From Tolumonas auensis DSM 9187 (lineage in GTDB: Bacteria > Pseudomonadota > Gammaproteobacteria > Enterobacterales > Aeromonadaceae): a DNA stretch of 64,000 nt. The notes beneath the pieces are model-generated. The model was not told the DNA's origin. It made no database searches and saw only the letters and a list, made by a program, of their open reading frames with translations. The translations under genes were made by a program, and so were the position numbers. Below are positions 1 to 9,698 of the stretch, one piece after another; position 1 is the first letter of the stretch; every line of letters begins with the position of its first letter. The stretch is taken from the NCBI RefSeq assembly GCF_000023065.1, contig NC_012691.1, positions 1,656,501 through 1,720,500 on the forward strand, read 5' to 3'.

Positions 1-281
1 AAGGATACTGCAATCAGGTCGGGTTACTGCTTGAACCTGTCGCCCGCGGATTGGGGTTCACTGTGCTGCCTTGTTATGCCCGGCAGGCATTTTCCCGACA
101 AGATGACATTGCGGTCATGGATTGTGGTGTTTCGGTAGTGGATCAGCTCTGGCTTATCCATAGAGCTGAATGGCCACTTTCCTGCCGGGCAACAGTTACG
201 GTTGATTATCTCAGAACGCAGGTCGACAGGGCTTATCAGAGCTGCATACAAGCTTCGGATAATAATGAACGGAACCACTGA
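1..281 (+). CDS. LysR-family regulator, C-terminal part (5' end outside window)
   Basis: The reading frame is open from base 3 to the TGA at 279-281, with no start in the window, so this is the end of a gene entering from the left. The roughly 92 visible residues look like the last part of a LysR effector-binding domain: a GLLLEPVARGLGFTVLPCYA stretch, then an LIHRAEWPLS segment. LysR proteins are cytoplasmic regulators that usually control neighbouring genes. Here the next gene downstream is a PLP-dependent dehydratase 50 bases away on the same strand. The family call is fairly safe; the target is unknown. Confidence 0.7.
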   Translation, partial: GYCNQVGLLLEPVARGLGFTVLPCYARQAFSRQDDIAVMDCGVSVVDQLWLIHRAEWPLSCRATVTVDYLRTQVDRAYQSCIQASDNNERNH

Positions 282-330
282 AGTTCATCCACATAAATAC
301 AGGTAACAGAGAAGCAGGGATCGTAATTTT

Positions 331-1263
331 ATGGCACTTCATATTGAAACACCGCTTGTTGAATCCCGTCCGCTGAGTCTGATTGCGGAACGGTCTGTCT
401 ATTTAAAACTGGATGCATTACAACCACCGGGATCATTCAAGATCCGCGGGATCGGTCTTGCCTGTGAAACCTATCTGGCTCGGGGGGCACAACGTTTTAT
501 TTCATCATCAGGCGGCAATGCCGGGCTGGCTGTTGCTTATGCCGGGCGTCGTCTCGGTGTGCCGGTGATCGTGGTTGTTCCGGAAACCACCAGCAACAAA
601 GCCAAAGAACTCCTTCGCATGGAAGATGCCGAAGTCATCGTATATGGCGCATCCTGGCAGGAAGCTAACGCATTTGCACAATCGCTGCTTGGTGAAACCG
701 ATGCATTCCTTCATCCGTTTGATGATCCTTTGCTCTGGCAAGGACATGCCTCCATGATTGATGAAGTTGCTCAGACGGGGTATAAACCCGATGCTGTTCT
801 GCTTTCTGTCGGTGGTGGCGGCTTACTTTCAGGCGTTGTGGAAGGCTTGCAACGTAATAAGTGGCATGATGTGCCTGTATTCGCGATTGAAACCGAGGGT
901 GCCGCTTCATTTCATGCCGCTGTAAACGCCGGTCATACGGTCGAGCTGGACAGTATCACCAGTGTGGCAACATCTCTGGGCGCGAAGCGAGTATGTGAGC
1001 GTGCACTACAATGTGCGAAAGAACATCCGATCCACAGTGTCGTCATTTCGGACAAAAATGCGCTGGCTGCCTGCGAACGTTTTCTGGATGATCACCGGAT
1101 CCTGGTTGAACCTGCCTGTGGTGTGAGTCTGGCCATGGTTTACGATCACGCACAGATGTTAGAAGGTTATAAAAACATACTGGTTATCGTGTGCGGCGGA
1201 GCTACAACCACGATTGATCAAATCCGGGATTGGTCTGGGAAAAATAGGATACAACCATGCTAA
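331..1263 (+). CDS. PLP-dependent serine/threonine dehydratase-like enzyme
   Basis: This 310-residue protein has the fold-type II PLP signature. The Schiff-base lysine is probably K37 in PPGSFKIRG, followed by an SSSGGNAG loop near residue 60 and a glycine-rich phosphate-binding loop (SVGGGGLLSG) near 160. The family deaminates L-serine or L-threonine to a 2-oxo acid and ammonia. The protein is short and lacks the C-terminal ACT-like regulatory domain of biosynthetic IlvA, so a catabolic single-domain dehydratase is likely. Its stop overlaps the start of the next LysR gene (ATGCTAA, 1257-1263), which suggests translational coupling. Exact substrate is not decidable from sequence. Confidence 0.75.
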   Translation: MALHIETPLVESRPLSLIAERSVYLKLDALQPPGSFKIRGIGLACETYLARGAQRFISSSGGNAGLAVAYAGRRLGVPVIVVVPETTSNKAKELLRMEDAEVIVYGASWQEANAFAQSLLGETDAFLHPFDDPLLWQGHASMIDEVAQTGYKPDAVLLSVGGGGLLSGVVEGLQRNKWHDVPVFAIETEGAASFHAAVNAGHTVELDSITSVATSLGAKRVCERALQCAKEHPIHSVVISDKNALAACERFLDDHRILVEPACGVSLAMVYDHAQMLEGYKNILVIVCGGATTTIDQIRDWSGKNRIQPC

Positions 1264-2153
1264 AAGAAAACATCAATGACCTTCTCTCGTTTCTTGTTGT
1301 AGCGCAGGAGAGCAGTTTCACCAAAGCGGCGGCAAAACTGGGTGTATCACAATCGGCGCTGAGTCACTCAATCCGGGGGCTGGAGGAGCGGTTGAATTTA
1401 CGTTTGCTTAACCGTACAACACGAAGCGTTTCTCTCACCGAAGCCGGAGACAGATTGCGTCAAACGCTATCTCCGCGTATTGAAGAAATTGAAGAAGAAT
1501 TAGACGCCCTGAATGAAGAGCAGAATGGCCCATCAGGGAGTATCCGGATTAGTGCCCCTGAATACGCTGCACAGAATATTCTCTGGCCGGTATTAGAAAA
1601 GTTTCTGGTTCAGTATCCGGATATCCGTGTTGAAGTGAATATCGAAAATAGCTTTACCGATATTGTGGCGGAACGTTATGACGCAGGTATTCGTCTTGGC
1701 GAACAAGTGGCGAAAGATATGATTGCGGTTCGTATTTCGCCTGACCTGAAAATGGCTGTAGTAGGGACACCATCCTATTTTTCCAACCGGGAAATACCTT
1801 TAATCCCTGAAGATCTGCATCAGCACAGATGTATTAATTTAAGACCATCTACTGCCGGTGGTGTCTATGCCTGGGAGTTTGAAAAAGAGAACAGAAATAT
1901 AAACGTGCGTGGTGAAGGGCAATTGATCTTTAACACCACGACTCAAAGTCTGAAAGCATCATTGGCCGGATTCGGTGTTTCGTATGCCCCCGAAAATCTG
2001 ATTAAGGGCTATGTAAAAGAAGGAAAGCTAATCAGCGTATTAGAAGATTGGTGTCCTACCTTTCCCGGCTTTCATCTGTATTACCCCAGCAGAAAGCAGC
2101 ATAAAAAAGCGTTTGCGCTATTAATTGATGCTTTGCGTTACAAAGGTGCGTAG
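1257..2153 (+). CDS. LysR-family transcriptional regulator (paralog 1)
   Basis: A full-length (298 aa) LysR regulator. The N-terminal winged HTH (about residues 5-65, with SFTKAAAKLGVSQSALS) precedes the effector-binding domain. The start codon lies inside the end of the upstream dehydratase gene in a 7-base overlap, so the two are probably cotranslated. It is very similar to the regulator at 4179-5072, including VAKDMIAVRISPD and a YAWEFEK segment, so the two look like duplicates. It resembles the DmlR/YafC-like branch that often controls nearby oxidoreductases or hydrolases. Effector unknown. Confidence 0.85.
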   Translation: MLKENINDLLSFLVVAQESSFTKAAAKLGVSQSALSHSIRGLEERLNLRLLNRTTRSVSLTEAGDRLRQTLSPRIEEIEEELDALNEEQNGPSGSIRISAPEYAAQNILWPVLEKFLVQYPDIRVEVNIENSFTDIVAERYDAGIRLGEQVAKDMIAVRISPDLKMAVVGTPSYFSNREIPLIPEDLHQHRCINLRPSTAGGVYAWEFEKENRNINVRGEGQLIFNTTTQSLKASLAGFGVSYAPENLIKGYVKEGKLISVLEDWCPTFPGFHLYYPSRKQHKKAFALLIDALRYKGA

Positions 2154-2297
2154 CACCGCGAAAGCCTGACGATCACAAACAACAGAAGCGGGGAAAACCT
2201 GCCTCAGAAATTAATGATTCAGCGGCCAATATGCCAAGACCATCAGAAGAGCCGGTAATAAATATTCGTGACATTCAGCGTTCCTCATTCTGCGGAT

Positions 2298-2329
2298 TTG
2301 TTCATCGTATGTTGATATACGATGAACAA
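2298..2329. terminator. Perfect 13-bp hairpin between convergent genes
   Basis: TTGTTCATCGTAT and its exact reverse complement are separated by six bases (GTTGAT). The structure sits between the end of LysR paralog 1 (+) and the end of the esterase gene (-). There is no clear U-tract on either side, so it may be a transcript-end stabilising hairpin rather than a classic intrinsic terminator. Confidence 0.45.
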
Positions 2330-2347
2330 GACCCATATGTGAGATTG

Positions 2348-3991
2348 TTATTTACTCAACGAGTTCCAGAATTCGCACTGGTGCTGACTGGCGAACTTAC
2401 CAGCAGCCGCTGTTGCTGGTTTAGGCTGTTGTAGTAATTGCCAGTGATCAGTACCGGATTTATCTTTATAACTTGGCCAATGTGGTGTTTTCTTTGAATT
2501 CGGATTACCGTTTTTGGCAAACGTTGTCCAATACGCCACCATTTGATCAGATAAATGTGTTTGTCCTGCATTGAGTGGATGTGGAGTCCCCGTTGAACCA
2601 TGATAGAGCGGGAACAGATATTGGATCTCCGATGTATGCGCAGCCCCATAAGGGAATGAAACCGGCTGCATATAAGAAGGCGCAGTTTCATCCATAAATT
2701 CATATGCATAAGTATTTGATTCATAGCGTGCAACGTCTTGAATCATTTCTCGCATTGGACAGCTGAATCCCCCATCTGTTTCTGCTGCTGCCAGTGCAAC
2801 ACTTGCTGAAGGGTATGCACTCAACGGGTAATGACGAATGATTTCCTCTGCATTTTTGGCGCCGAATGTTGCTGCAATAGCGGCTGGATAGTCTGCTGCT
2901 TTCATCGGTTTACCAGAACCAATTTCAACAATACCTCTGAGCCAACGCCATTCGTCCTTGTTCATCCCCATGATTAATGGCATATGGTTGAATTGACCGG
3001 TAGAAAAGGCTTTGGCATAAGACAGAGGAAGAATGGCGCCATCGACAATATGCTGGTTTGTTTGAAATTCTCCGCTCCGTTTCAAAATATCAGCGGCAGA
3101 GAGCGCACGCAGGCATTCGGCTGATTGGTCTGGACAACCAACGGCATCAGCAAAACGTTTGCCGAATGTTTCTGCTGTCGGTAAGTCTTTATTCCAATTA
3201 CCTAAAATCGGGCTGACAACCGGCCCACTTTCGACAATTCCCCGATGAAATAAACCGTGTGCTGCTGGGGAGACCATATTAGCCAGTGTACTTTCACCTC
3301 CGGCAGATTCACCAAACAACGTGACGTTATCTGGATCTCCTCCGAATTGTGCAATATTGTCTCTGACCCACCGAAGTGCGGCTTGTTGATCCAATATGCC
3401 GTAGTTTGCAAATGGATGACCTTCATTATCTAACGCGGGATGAGCCAGAAAACCAAAAACATTAAGTCGGTAATTGAATGTGACAACAATGGTATGCCCA
3501 TCTTGTACCAGTTTAGTGCCATCATAATCATCGCCGGAACCGTTGAAATGACCGCCACCGTGGATCCACACCATAACAGGACGTTTTTGTTTCAGATCTG
3601 TTTTAGCCGGTGCAAACACATTCAGATAAAGACAGTCTTCCGACACGCTCTGAGATGCAAAAACACCAAAAGTGAATGATTGGGCACATTGGTTGCCATA
3701 TTTATTTGTTTCTATTAAGTCGTGATTAGCGACAGGCGCAGGTGGCATCCAGCGTAGTTTACCGACTGGCGGTGCCGCATATGGAATACCTAGAAACAGA
3801 GCTAATCCATTTTTTTCGATACCACGGATCGGACCGTTGGCCGTTTGAATAACAGGGCGTGTGTTTTCAGCCTGCTTATTTTTATCAAGATGTAGACTCT
3901 CTGCCGTGGCAGAAAACACGATGGCTAAACCTGTCAATGTAGCAAACAAGTAACGGGCCAATGAGGCTGTGATTTTATTATTTCTGATCAT
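2348..3991 (-). CDS. Secreted type-B carboxylesterase (para-nitrobenzyl esterase family)
   Basis: This 547-residue alpha/beta hydrolase belongs to the carboxylesterase type-B family. A signal peptide is visible (hydrophobic stretch near residues 8-30 ending around ATAES), so it should act in the periplasm or outside. Family motifs are present: SEDCLYLNVF, the nucleophile elbow FGESAGGES with the catalytic serine, and a C-terminal GAAHTSEIQY carrying the probable catalytic histidine. Enzymes of this family hydrolyse carboxylic esters, but the natural substrate cannot be inferred. It is transcribed divergently from LysR paralog 2, which is therefore its most likely regulator. Confidence 0.85.
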   Translation of the reverse strand: MIRNNKITASLARYLFATLTGLAIVFSATAESLHLDKNKQAENTRPVIQTANGPIRGIEKNGLALFLGIPYAAPPVGKLRWMPPAPVANHDLIETNKYGNQCAQSFTFGVFASQSVSEDCLYLNVFAPAKTDLKQKRPVMVWIHGGGHFNGSGDDYDGTKLVQDGHTIVVTFNYRLNVFGFLAHPALDNEGHPFANYGILDQQAALRWVRDNIAQFGGDPDNVTLFGESAGGESTLANMVSPAAHGLFHRGIVESGPVVSPILGNWNKDLPTAETFGKRFADAVGCPDQSAECLRALSAADILKRSGEFQTNQHIVDGAILPLSYAKAFSTGQFNHMPLIMGMNKDEWRWLRGIVEIGSGKPMKAADYPAAIAATFGAKNAEEIIRHYPLSAYPSASVALAAAETDGGFSCPMREMIQDVARYESNTYAYEFMDETAPSYMQPVSFPYGAAHTSEIQYLFPLYHGSTGTPHPLNAGQTHLSDQMVAYWTTFAKNGNPNSKKTPHWPSYKDKSGTDHWQLLQQPKPATAAAGKFASQHQCEFWNSLSK

Positions 3992-4120
3992 TTATTTCTC
4001 TTTAGACGAATGTGTTTTACAGACATTGTATTGAAGCGTGGTAGGTCGTGAGCGTTAGTTGTTTTTTCGGGATGCCTTTACAGTGTTGGTTACTTCAACT
4101 GACAAATTGAGTATAACGAG

Positions 4121-4142
4121 CACCTATATATGTCGGTAGGTG
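4121..4142. promoter_or_regulatory. Possible LysR operator between esterase and LysR paralog 2
   Basis: CACCTA and TAGGTG form an inverted repeat separated by 10 bases in the 187-bp divergent intergenic region. Its size and symmetry are those of a LysR-type binding box, and it sits 36 bases upstream of the chosen LysR start. No binding data; inference from position and symmetry. Confidence 0.35.
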
Positions 4143-4178
4143 GTATATTTTGTTAATCGTTATGACAGGAATTCATAT

Positions 4179-5072
4179 ATGAATGACATCGACCTGAATA
4201 ATCTTTTGGCTTTCATTGTGGTTGCTCGTGAACGTAGCTTTACACGAGCAGCAGCACAGTTGGGTGTTTCTCAATCGGCGCTCAGTCATACCATTCGCCG
4301 ACTGGAAGAGAAAATGGGGATCCGACTTCTAACACGCACCACCCGAGGTGTGTCTACCACGGAAGCGGGTGAGCGGTTATATATTAATCTGGGACCGCAT
4401 TATGAGGGAATACAAACTGAGCTTTCAGCGCTTTATGCTTTGAATGATAAGCCTGCCGGGACAATACGTATTAGCACGCATGATCGTCCAGCAGACACAA
4501 TCCTTTGGCCCAAATTATCAAAATTATTACCACTGTATCCCGAGCTTAATATCGAAATTTCCATTAATTATGAGTTAATTGATATCGTGGCTGAACGCTT
4601 TGATGCAGGAGTCCGTCTCGGAGATCAAGTGGCAAAGGATATGATCGCGGTCCGGATTTCCCCCGATGTACGAATGGCAGTCGTGGGGGCACCATCTTAC
4701 TTTAAGAACAGAGTCATACCACAAACACCGCAGGAGCTTACTGGGCAGAATTGCATCAGACTACGTTTGCCAACACATGGCGGTATCTATGCCTGGGAAT
4801 TTGAAAAAGGCGGGCAGATTTTGCATGTGCAGGTTCAAGGACAAATGATATTCAACCAATCAGTACATATCCTAAATGCAGCCCTGCAAGGTTATGGTAT
4901 TGCTTATTTACCTGAAGAGCAGATCAAACCTTATGTCGATCAGGGGCAATTAATACAGTTACTTGAGCCGTGGTGCCCGACATTCCCTGGCTACCATTTA
5001 TACTTTCCAAGTCGTCGGCAATCATCACCCGCTTTTTCACTGGTCGTCGATACCTTACGCTACAGAACATAG
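4179..5072 (+). CDS. LysR-family transcriptional regulator (paralog 2)
   Basis: A 297-residue LysR regulator. I place the start at 4179 (MNDIDLNNLL) rather than at 4140, because an ACAGGA Shine-Dalgarno lies just upstream of 4179 and the LysR domain begins there. The HTH carries SFTRAAAQLGVSQSALS. The effector domain shares long identical stretches with paralog 1 (VAKDMIAVRISPD, YAWEFEK). It is divergent from the esterase and 308 bases upstream of an aldo/keto reductase on the same strand, so either neighbour could be a target. Confidence 0.85.
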   Translation: MNDIDLNNLLAFIVVARERSFTRAAAQLGVSQSALSHTIRRLEEKMGIRLLTRTTRGVSTTEAGERLYINLGPHYEGIQTELSALYALNDKPAGTIRISTHDRPADTILWPKLSKLLPLYPELNIEISINYELIDIVAERFDAGVRLGDQVAKDMIAVRISPDVRMAVVGAPSYFKNRVIPQTPQELTGQNCIRLRLPTHGGIYAWEFEKGGQILHVQVQGQMIFNQSVHILNAALQGYGIAYLPEEQIKPYVDQGQLIQLLEPWCPTFPGYHLYFPSRRQSSPAFSLVVDTLRYRT

Positions 5073-5144
5073 CGCTTTGCCATTACCTTATCTCTATTTT
5101 GTTGTCCCTGAGCGTATTTAATCAGCTTAGGGCAATGAACACTG

Positions 5145-5173
5145 ATACGACAATATATGAATTATTGTCATAT
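5145..5173. promoter_or_regulatory. Dyad in the 308-bp gap before the aldo/keto reductase
   Basis: GACAATA and TATTGTC flank a 7-base centre, with an outer ATA/TAT pair extending the symmetry. It lies in the otherwise featureless AT-rich gap 5073-5380. It could be an operator for the flanking LysR protein or a weak hairpin. No other gene or RNA is visible in this gap. Confidence 0.25.
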
Positions 5174-5371
5174 CAATATCAAAAATACCCCATCTACCGT
5201 CATTAATTTAACCTTCCTATACTGAACATCCTGATAAGGGAATTGAGTAGTTTACAGGCTGATGCCCTAAGTAATTCTGACTTCTTTTCTCATGGGAAAG
5301 CGCTACTGACACCATGACAATTCGGAGCGTAGCCGCTTTTTATCTTGGTATTTTGCTGAACTGTATATTAA

Positions 5372-6367
<996 letters not shown>

Positions 6368-6370
6368 CGC

Positions 6371-6401
6371 TGTATCCGGCTTATTCGCCGGATACATTTT
6401 C
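6371..6401 (+). terminator. Hairpin after aldo/keto reductase
   Basis: TGTATCCGGC pairs exactly with GCCGGATACA across a 6-base loop and is followed by a short T-rich stretch. It lies four bases after the stop codon. It probably ends or attenuates transcription before the ABM gene at 6435. Confidence 0.6.
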
Positions 6402-6434
6402 TAAGTACAATATTGAGTAATTCACAGGAATACT

Positions 6435-6764
6435 ATGACTACTTTGCATAGTGAAACCCGTCATATCGTTTGTACCGTTCATGCACAGACGGCGTATCGC
6501 GAGCAAGTAAAGCAGCTGTTGTTCGAGTTGGTACAACCGGCGCGTGACGAAAAGAGCTGCCTTTATTACGACCTGAATCAGGATATCAAGAACCCTGATT
6601 TTTTTTACATCATGGATGGATGGGTGTCTGATGAAGCAATTGCAGCGCATATGGCACATCCTAATGTACCGCGAGTAGTTGAACAGCTAAAGCCGTTACT
6701 GGCAGAGCCATTGAGTTTGTCTATAAGCCATCGAATATCTGCAGGCACAAGTTGTGGCGGCTAA
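6435..6764 (+). CDS. Antibiotic biosynthesis monooxygenase (ABM/YgiN-like) domain protein
   Basis: A 109-residue single-domain protein resembling the dimeric alpha+beta barrel ABM family. It has an initial VCTVHAQTAYREQVKQLL strand-helix, then an SCLYYDLNQD segment and a W-containing strand (YIMDGWVSDEAI). Relatives include quinol monooxygenase YgiN and heme-degrading enzymes, but many have no known substrate. A CACAGGAA ribosome site precedes the ATG. Its location beside an aldo/keto reductase and a carboxymuconolactone-decarboxylase-like gene fits electrophile or quinone detoxification (inference). Confidence 0.8.
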   Translation: MTTLHSETRHIVCTVHAQTAYREQVKQLLFELVQPARDEKSCLYYDLNQDIKNPDFFYIMDGWVSDEAIAAHMAHPNVPRVVEQLKPLLAEPLSLSISHRISAGTSCGG

Positions 6765-6779
6765 TCAGACGTCTTGACC

Positions 6780-7415
6780 TTATTTCATTGATTCAGCCAG
6801 CATCTCGCGGAGATTTTCAGCCGCCGCTTTCCCTACTTTGGACGCAATGACGGTGATTACATCGGTTAACAGGGCTGGCGTTAACCCCGTATTCAATCCA
6901 ACGTTTAAATGACGTCGTAACTGTAAATTGACTCCACCCAGATTGGCCAGTGCCGCGATAGTGACTAATTCTCTGGAGTGAAAATCCAGGTTGTCACGCC
7001 CCCAAATATCAGCGAACAGATGTTCTTTAACGAAAGCATCCATCGCAGGAACAAAAGTTAAAGCGGGCGAAGTTTCGGGGGAACCCAGTAAAGCGATTTG
7101 AATTTCAGTACCTAATTCAGATTTGCTTTTGTGCGCTGGCAGCGGGTTGGGTTCCTGACCCACAGCATCATTAATTCCCTGTGAGCGCCGGGTTTCCAAT
7201 ACAGCCATAAACGTGTTAATCGCATTTAAACTGCGGGGGAAACCGGTGTACGCATACAACTGGATGAGAATTTCCTTTATTTCATTAACGGTTAACCCAG
7301 CATCAAGCCCTTCAATCAGACTCTTTTTCAGCCGGTCTAAATCACCACTCGCCGTAAACGCGGCGATGGTAACGATAGATTGCTGTTTTTCGTTTAAAGA
7401 CATCGTATTAGCCAT
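6780..7415 (-). CDS. Carboxymuconolactone decarboxylase family protein (two CMD repeats)
   Basis: A 211-residue protein with two CMD-like halves. The first is around residues 10-80 (LTVNEIKEILIQLYAYTGFP) and the second around 120-205 (SRELVTIAALANLGG, LRRHLNVGLNTGLT). The family includes AhpD-type peroxidase partners and true decarboxylases. I do not see the CxxC pair of AhpD, so a peroxidase role is doubtful. GGAGCATTT upstream of the ATG is a good ribosome site. The start lies right at the broken end of an AraC-family remnant on the same strand, and the gene ends 15 bases from the convergent ABM gene. Confidence 0.8.
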   Translation of the reverse strand: MANTMSLNEKQQSIVTIAAFTASGDLDRLKKSLIEGLDAGLTVNEIKEILIQLYAYTGFPRSLNAINTFMAVLETRRSQGINDAVGQEPNPLPAHKSKSELGTEIQIALLGSPETSPALTFVPAMDAFVKEHLFADIWGRDNLDFHSRELVTIAALANLGGVNLQLRRHLNVGLNTGLTPALLTDVITVIASKVGKAAAENLREMLAESMK

Positions 7416-7429
7416 AAATGCTCCGATTG

Positions 7430-7636
7430 TCCTAGTCCATAATCGAATATCTCATCTCCCAGCGTCACCCGCTTGCCACCTTGTACTGCTAAGCCCAAAC
7501 CCAGACCATAAATACACGGCATCGGGTCGGTTACTGCACCACGCCGATACAGCATCAGCGCCGGAATTTGCGTGGTGTAGTCCCCGTCAGTTTGGAGCTG
7601 ATCACTCACCAGAAAAGCCAGTGTACTGACAACCAC
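7430..7636 (-). pseudogene. Truncated AraC-family regulator (AraC_N domain fragment)
   Basis: About 68 codons matching the N-terminal AraC_N (YqhC-like) domain: GDYTTQIPALMLYRRG, then DPMPCIYG and VQGGKRVTLGDEIFDYG. After FDYG the similarity stops and the frame ends within the start of the CMD-family gene. The rest of the sensor domain and the whole HTH domain are missing. YqhC-type regulators typically sit beside aldehyde reductases, which are present nearby (5381 and the YqhD-like gene at 11.6-12.8 kb). I read this as a regulator destroyed by a deletion whose breakpoint is near 7430. Confidence 0.65.
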
Positions 7637-7826
7637 CGATTAAATTGAGGTGTCGTTTTTCATGTTTCACCCGCAGAAATAATCACAACGTAAGCCTAGC
7701 AGTTTCGATAACCCCTTTCTGCCTATCTGATGCAGATCCATCAGATCAGGCAAAAACATCGTCAAATCAGGCAAACGAACTCCGGTCTTTATGTATTAAT
7801 CGATATATAGTGCTTATCGGGCTGGT

Positions 7827-9698
7827 TTATGTTTTTCCGCGCCGGGTGTAGGTAGTGTGCAGCAATTCGTGGGCCTTGTGACCGCACGGCCCACCTTGCA
7901 GGAACTCCCGGTAGATTTGCAGTACCTGCGGATTCTCGATTGACTTGCGAACCTCATAGTGAGCATCTTCGCTGTAGATGGCTTTTGCCCGTTTAGCCCG
8001 GATCTCAGGGCTGGTCGGGATCGGCTGGCCACCGCCACCGAGACAACCGCCCGGGCAGGCCATCATTTCAATGAAATGGCAGGTACTGAAAAAACCGCCA
8101 CTTTTGATGTCATCCATCACTTTCCGTGCATTGGGGGTACCGTGAGCAACAGCGACCCGCAGGGTAACGCCTTTCAGCCATTCAAAGTCGGTGAACAGAT
8201 GCCCGAGCAATTCGGGGACGGGGCCGACGTCCGGGATAGGAACCTCGGCCAGACGAATGCCTTCAAATCCGCGAACCGGAATGATGTCCGCATGCACGTA
8301 GAAATCCTCGACCTTCTTGCCGGTGACTATTTCAATCACGGTGCGTAAAGCCGACTCCATGACACCGCCTGTAGCGCCGAAAATGATGCCGGAACCGGTA
8401 GGTGTCTCAAAAGGATCGTCGAAATTAGTCTTGGGTAACTTAGGCAGATCTATACCGGACTCCCGCATCATTCTGGCGAGTTCACGCGTCGTGACAGCAA
8501 AATCGACATCCTTAAAGCCGGAAGCTGTCATTTCAGGACGGTTACATTCGAATTTCTTCGCAGTACAGGGCATCAGAGCCACCGAAACGATGTCCTTGGG
8601 ATCGATGCCTTTCTTCTGCGCGTAGTAAGTTTTGATTACAGCGCCGAACATCTGTTGTGGACTCTTGGCTGTGGACAGGTGATCGAGCATCTCTGGATAG
8701 AAGTATTCAATGTATTTAATCCAGCCGGGCGAACAACTGGTTAGCAGCGGCAACCGGACCGTGTTGCTCTTTTCAACCAGAGCCTGATGCAGACGCAGAA
8801 GCAGTTCTGTGCTTTCCTCGATGATAGTCAGGTCGGCGGAAAAATTGGTGTCGAACACCGCATCAAAACCCATCATTTTGATCGCGGTATTCATCTCGAA
8901 TGTGAGCGGGGTGCCGGGTTCCAGCCCGAAGCATTCGCCAATCGATGCACGGGGGGCTGGTGCGGTCTGGATCACGACATGCTTGGTCGGATCGTCAATC
9001 ATCTTCCAGATTTCATCGGTTTGATCGATTTCAGTGAGTGCGCCGGTCGGACAATGGACAATGCATTGTCCACATTCAATGCAAATAGATGAAGCCAACG
9101 CCTTATCGCCGAAAGTAGCAACCCGGGATTCTGCGCCCCGTTCCATAATGGCGAGACAACCCACGTCCTGAAACTCATTACAGGCGCGAACACAACGGCG
9201 GCAAAGTATGCACTTGTTCATGTCGCGTACGATTGACGCGCCAGAGCAGTCAATTACGTATTCCGGTTCGGTGGGACGGCCGAAGCGGAATGTGTCGACG
9301 CCGTATTCTGCCGCCAGAGACTGCAACTCGCAGTTGTGATTGCGCTTGCAGGTGTTGCAGTCGCCATAATGGTTGGCAAGCAGCAGATCGATGATATGAC
9401 GGCGCGCCTTGCGTACGGTAGCACTGGTGGTCATCACCTTGATTGGCCGGGTGATTGGGTAGGTGCAGGCAGTCTGAAGACCGTGCTGACCCTCGACTTC
9501 GACCACGCAGATCCGGCAAATACCGGCAGGCTTAAGATCAGGGTGATCACATAATGTTGGTATTTGCAGGCCGATGCTTCTGGCTGCGCTCAGAATGGTG
9601 GTTCCTGACGGTACTGTCACTTCAATACCATCAATGGTGATAGTGACGGGTGGAGGAATGACTTCCGCACCAGCAGCAGTTTCAGTTGTGGAGGACAT
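7827..9698 (-). CDS. [FeFe] hydrogenase catalytic subunit, HndD/HydA type
   Basis: A 623-residue iron-only hydrogenase that interconverts protons and H2. Domain order: N-terminal plant-type [2Fe-2S] domain (C50, C61, C64, C78); His-Cys [4Fe-4S] site (H110, C114, C117, C123); two [4Fe-4S] motifs (C163/166/169/173 and C206/209/212/216); then the H-cluster domain. H-domain signatures are TSCSPGW (320-326), MPCTAKKFE (376-384) and MACPGGC with GGGGQP (546 onward). The first is a variant of the usual TSCCPxW. A short cysteine-containing C-terminal tail follows. It directly abuts the NuoEF-like gene (no gap), so the complex is probably NAD(P)H-linked. Base composition looks GC-richer than the flanks, suggesting transfer. 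No maturases HydE/F/G are in the window. Confidence 0.93.
   Translation of the reverse strand: MSSTTETAAGAEVIPPPVTITIDGIEVTVPSGTTILSAARSIGLQIPTLCDHPDLKPAGICRICVVEVEGQHGLQTACTYPITRPIKVMTTSATVRKARRHIIDLLLANHYGDCNTCKRNHNCELQSLAAEYGVDTFRFGRPTEPEYVIDCSGASIVRDMNKCILCRRCVRACNEFQDVGCLAIMERGAESRVATFGDKALASSICIECGQCIVHCPTGALTEIDQTDEIWKMIDDPTKHVVIQTAPAPRASIGECFGLEPGTPLTFEMNTAIKMMGFDAVFDTNFSADLTIIEESTELLLRLHQALVEKSNTVRLPLLTSCSPGWIKYIEYFYPEMLDHLSTAKSPQQMFGAVIKTYYAQKKGIDPKDIVSVALMPCTAKKFECNRPEMTASGFKDVDFAVTTRELARMMRESGIDLPKLPKTNFDDPFETPTGSGIIFGATGGVMESALRTVIEIVTGKKVEDFYVHADIIPVRGFEGIRLAEVPIPDVGPVPELLGHLFTDFEWLKGVTLRVAVAHGTPNARKVMDDIKSGGFFSTCHFIEMMACPGGCLGGGGQPIPTSPEIRAKRAKAIYSEDAHYEVRKSIENPQVLQIYREFLQGGPCGHKAHELLHTTYTRRGKT

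Noticed and set aside
2231-2434. Short plus-strand frame after LysR paralog 1
   Set aside because: It runs through the hairpin at 2298 and into the antisense of the esterase C-terminus; no recognisable protein.
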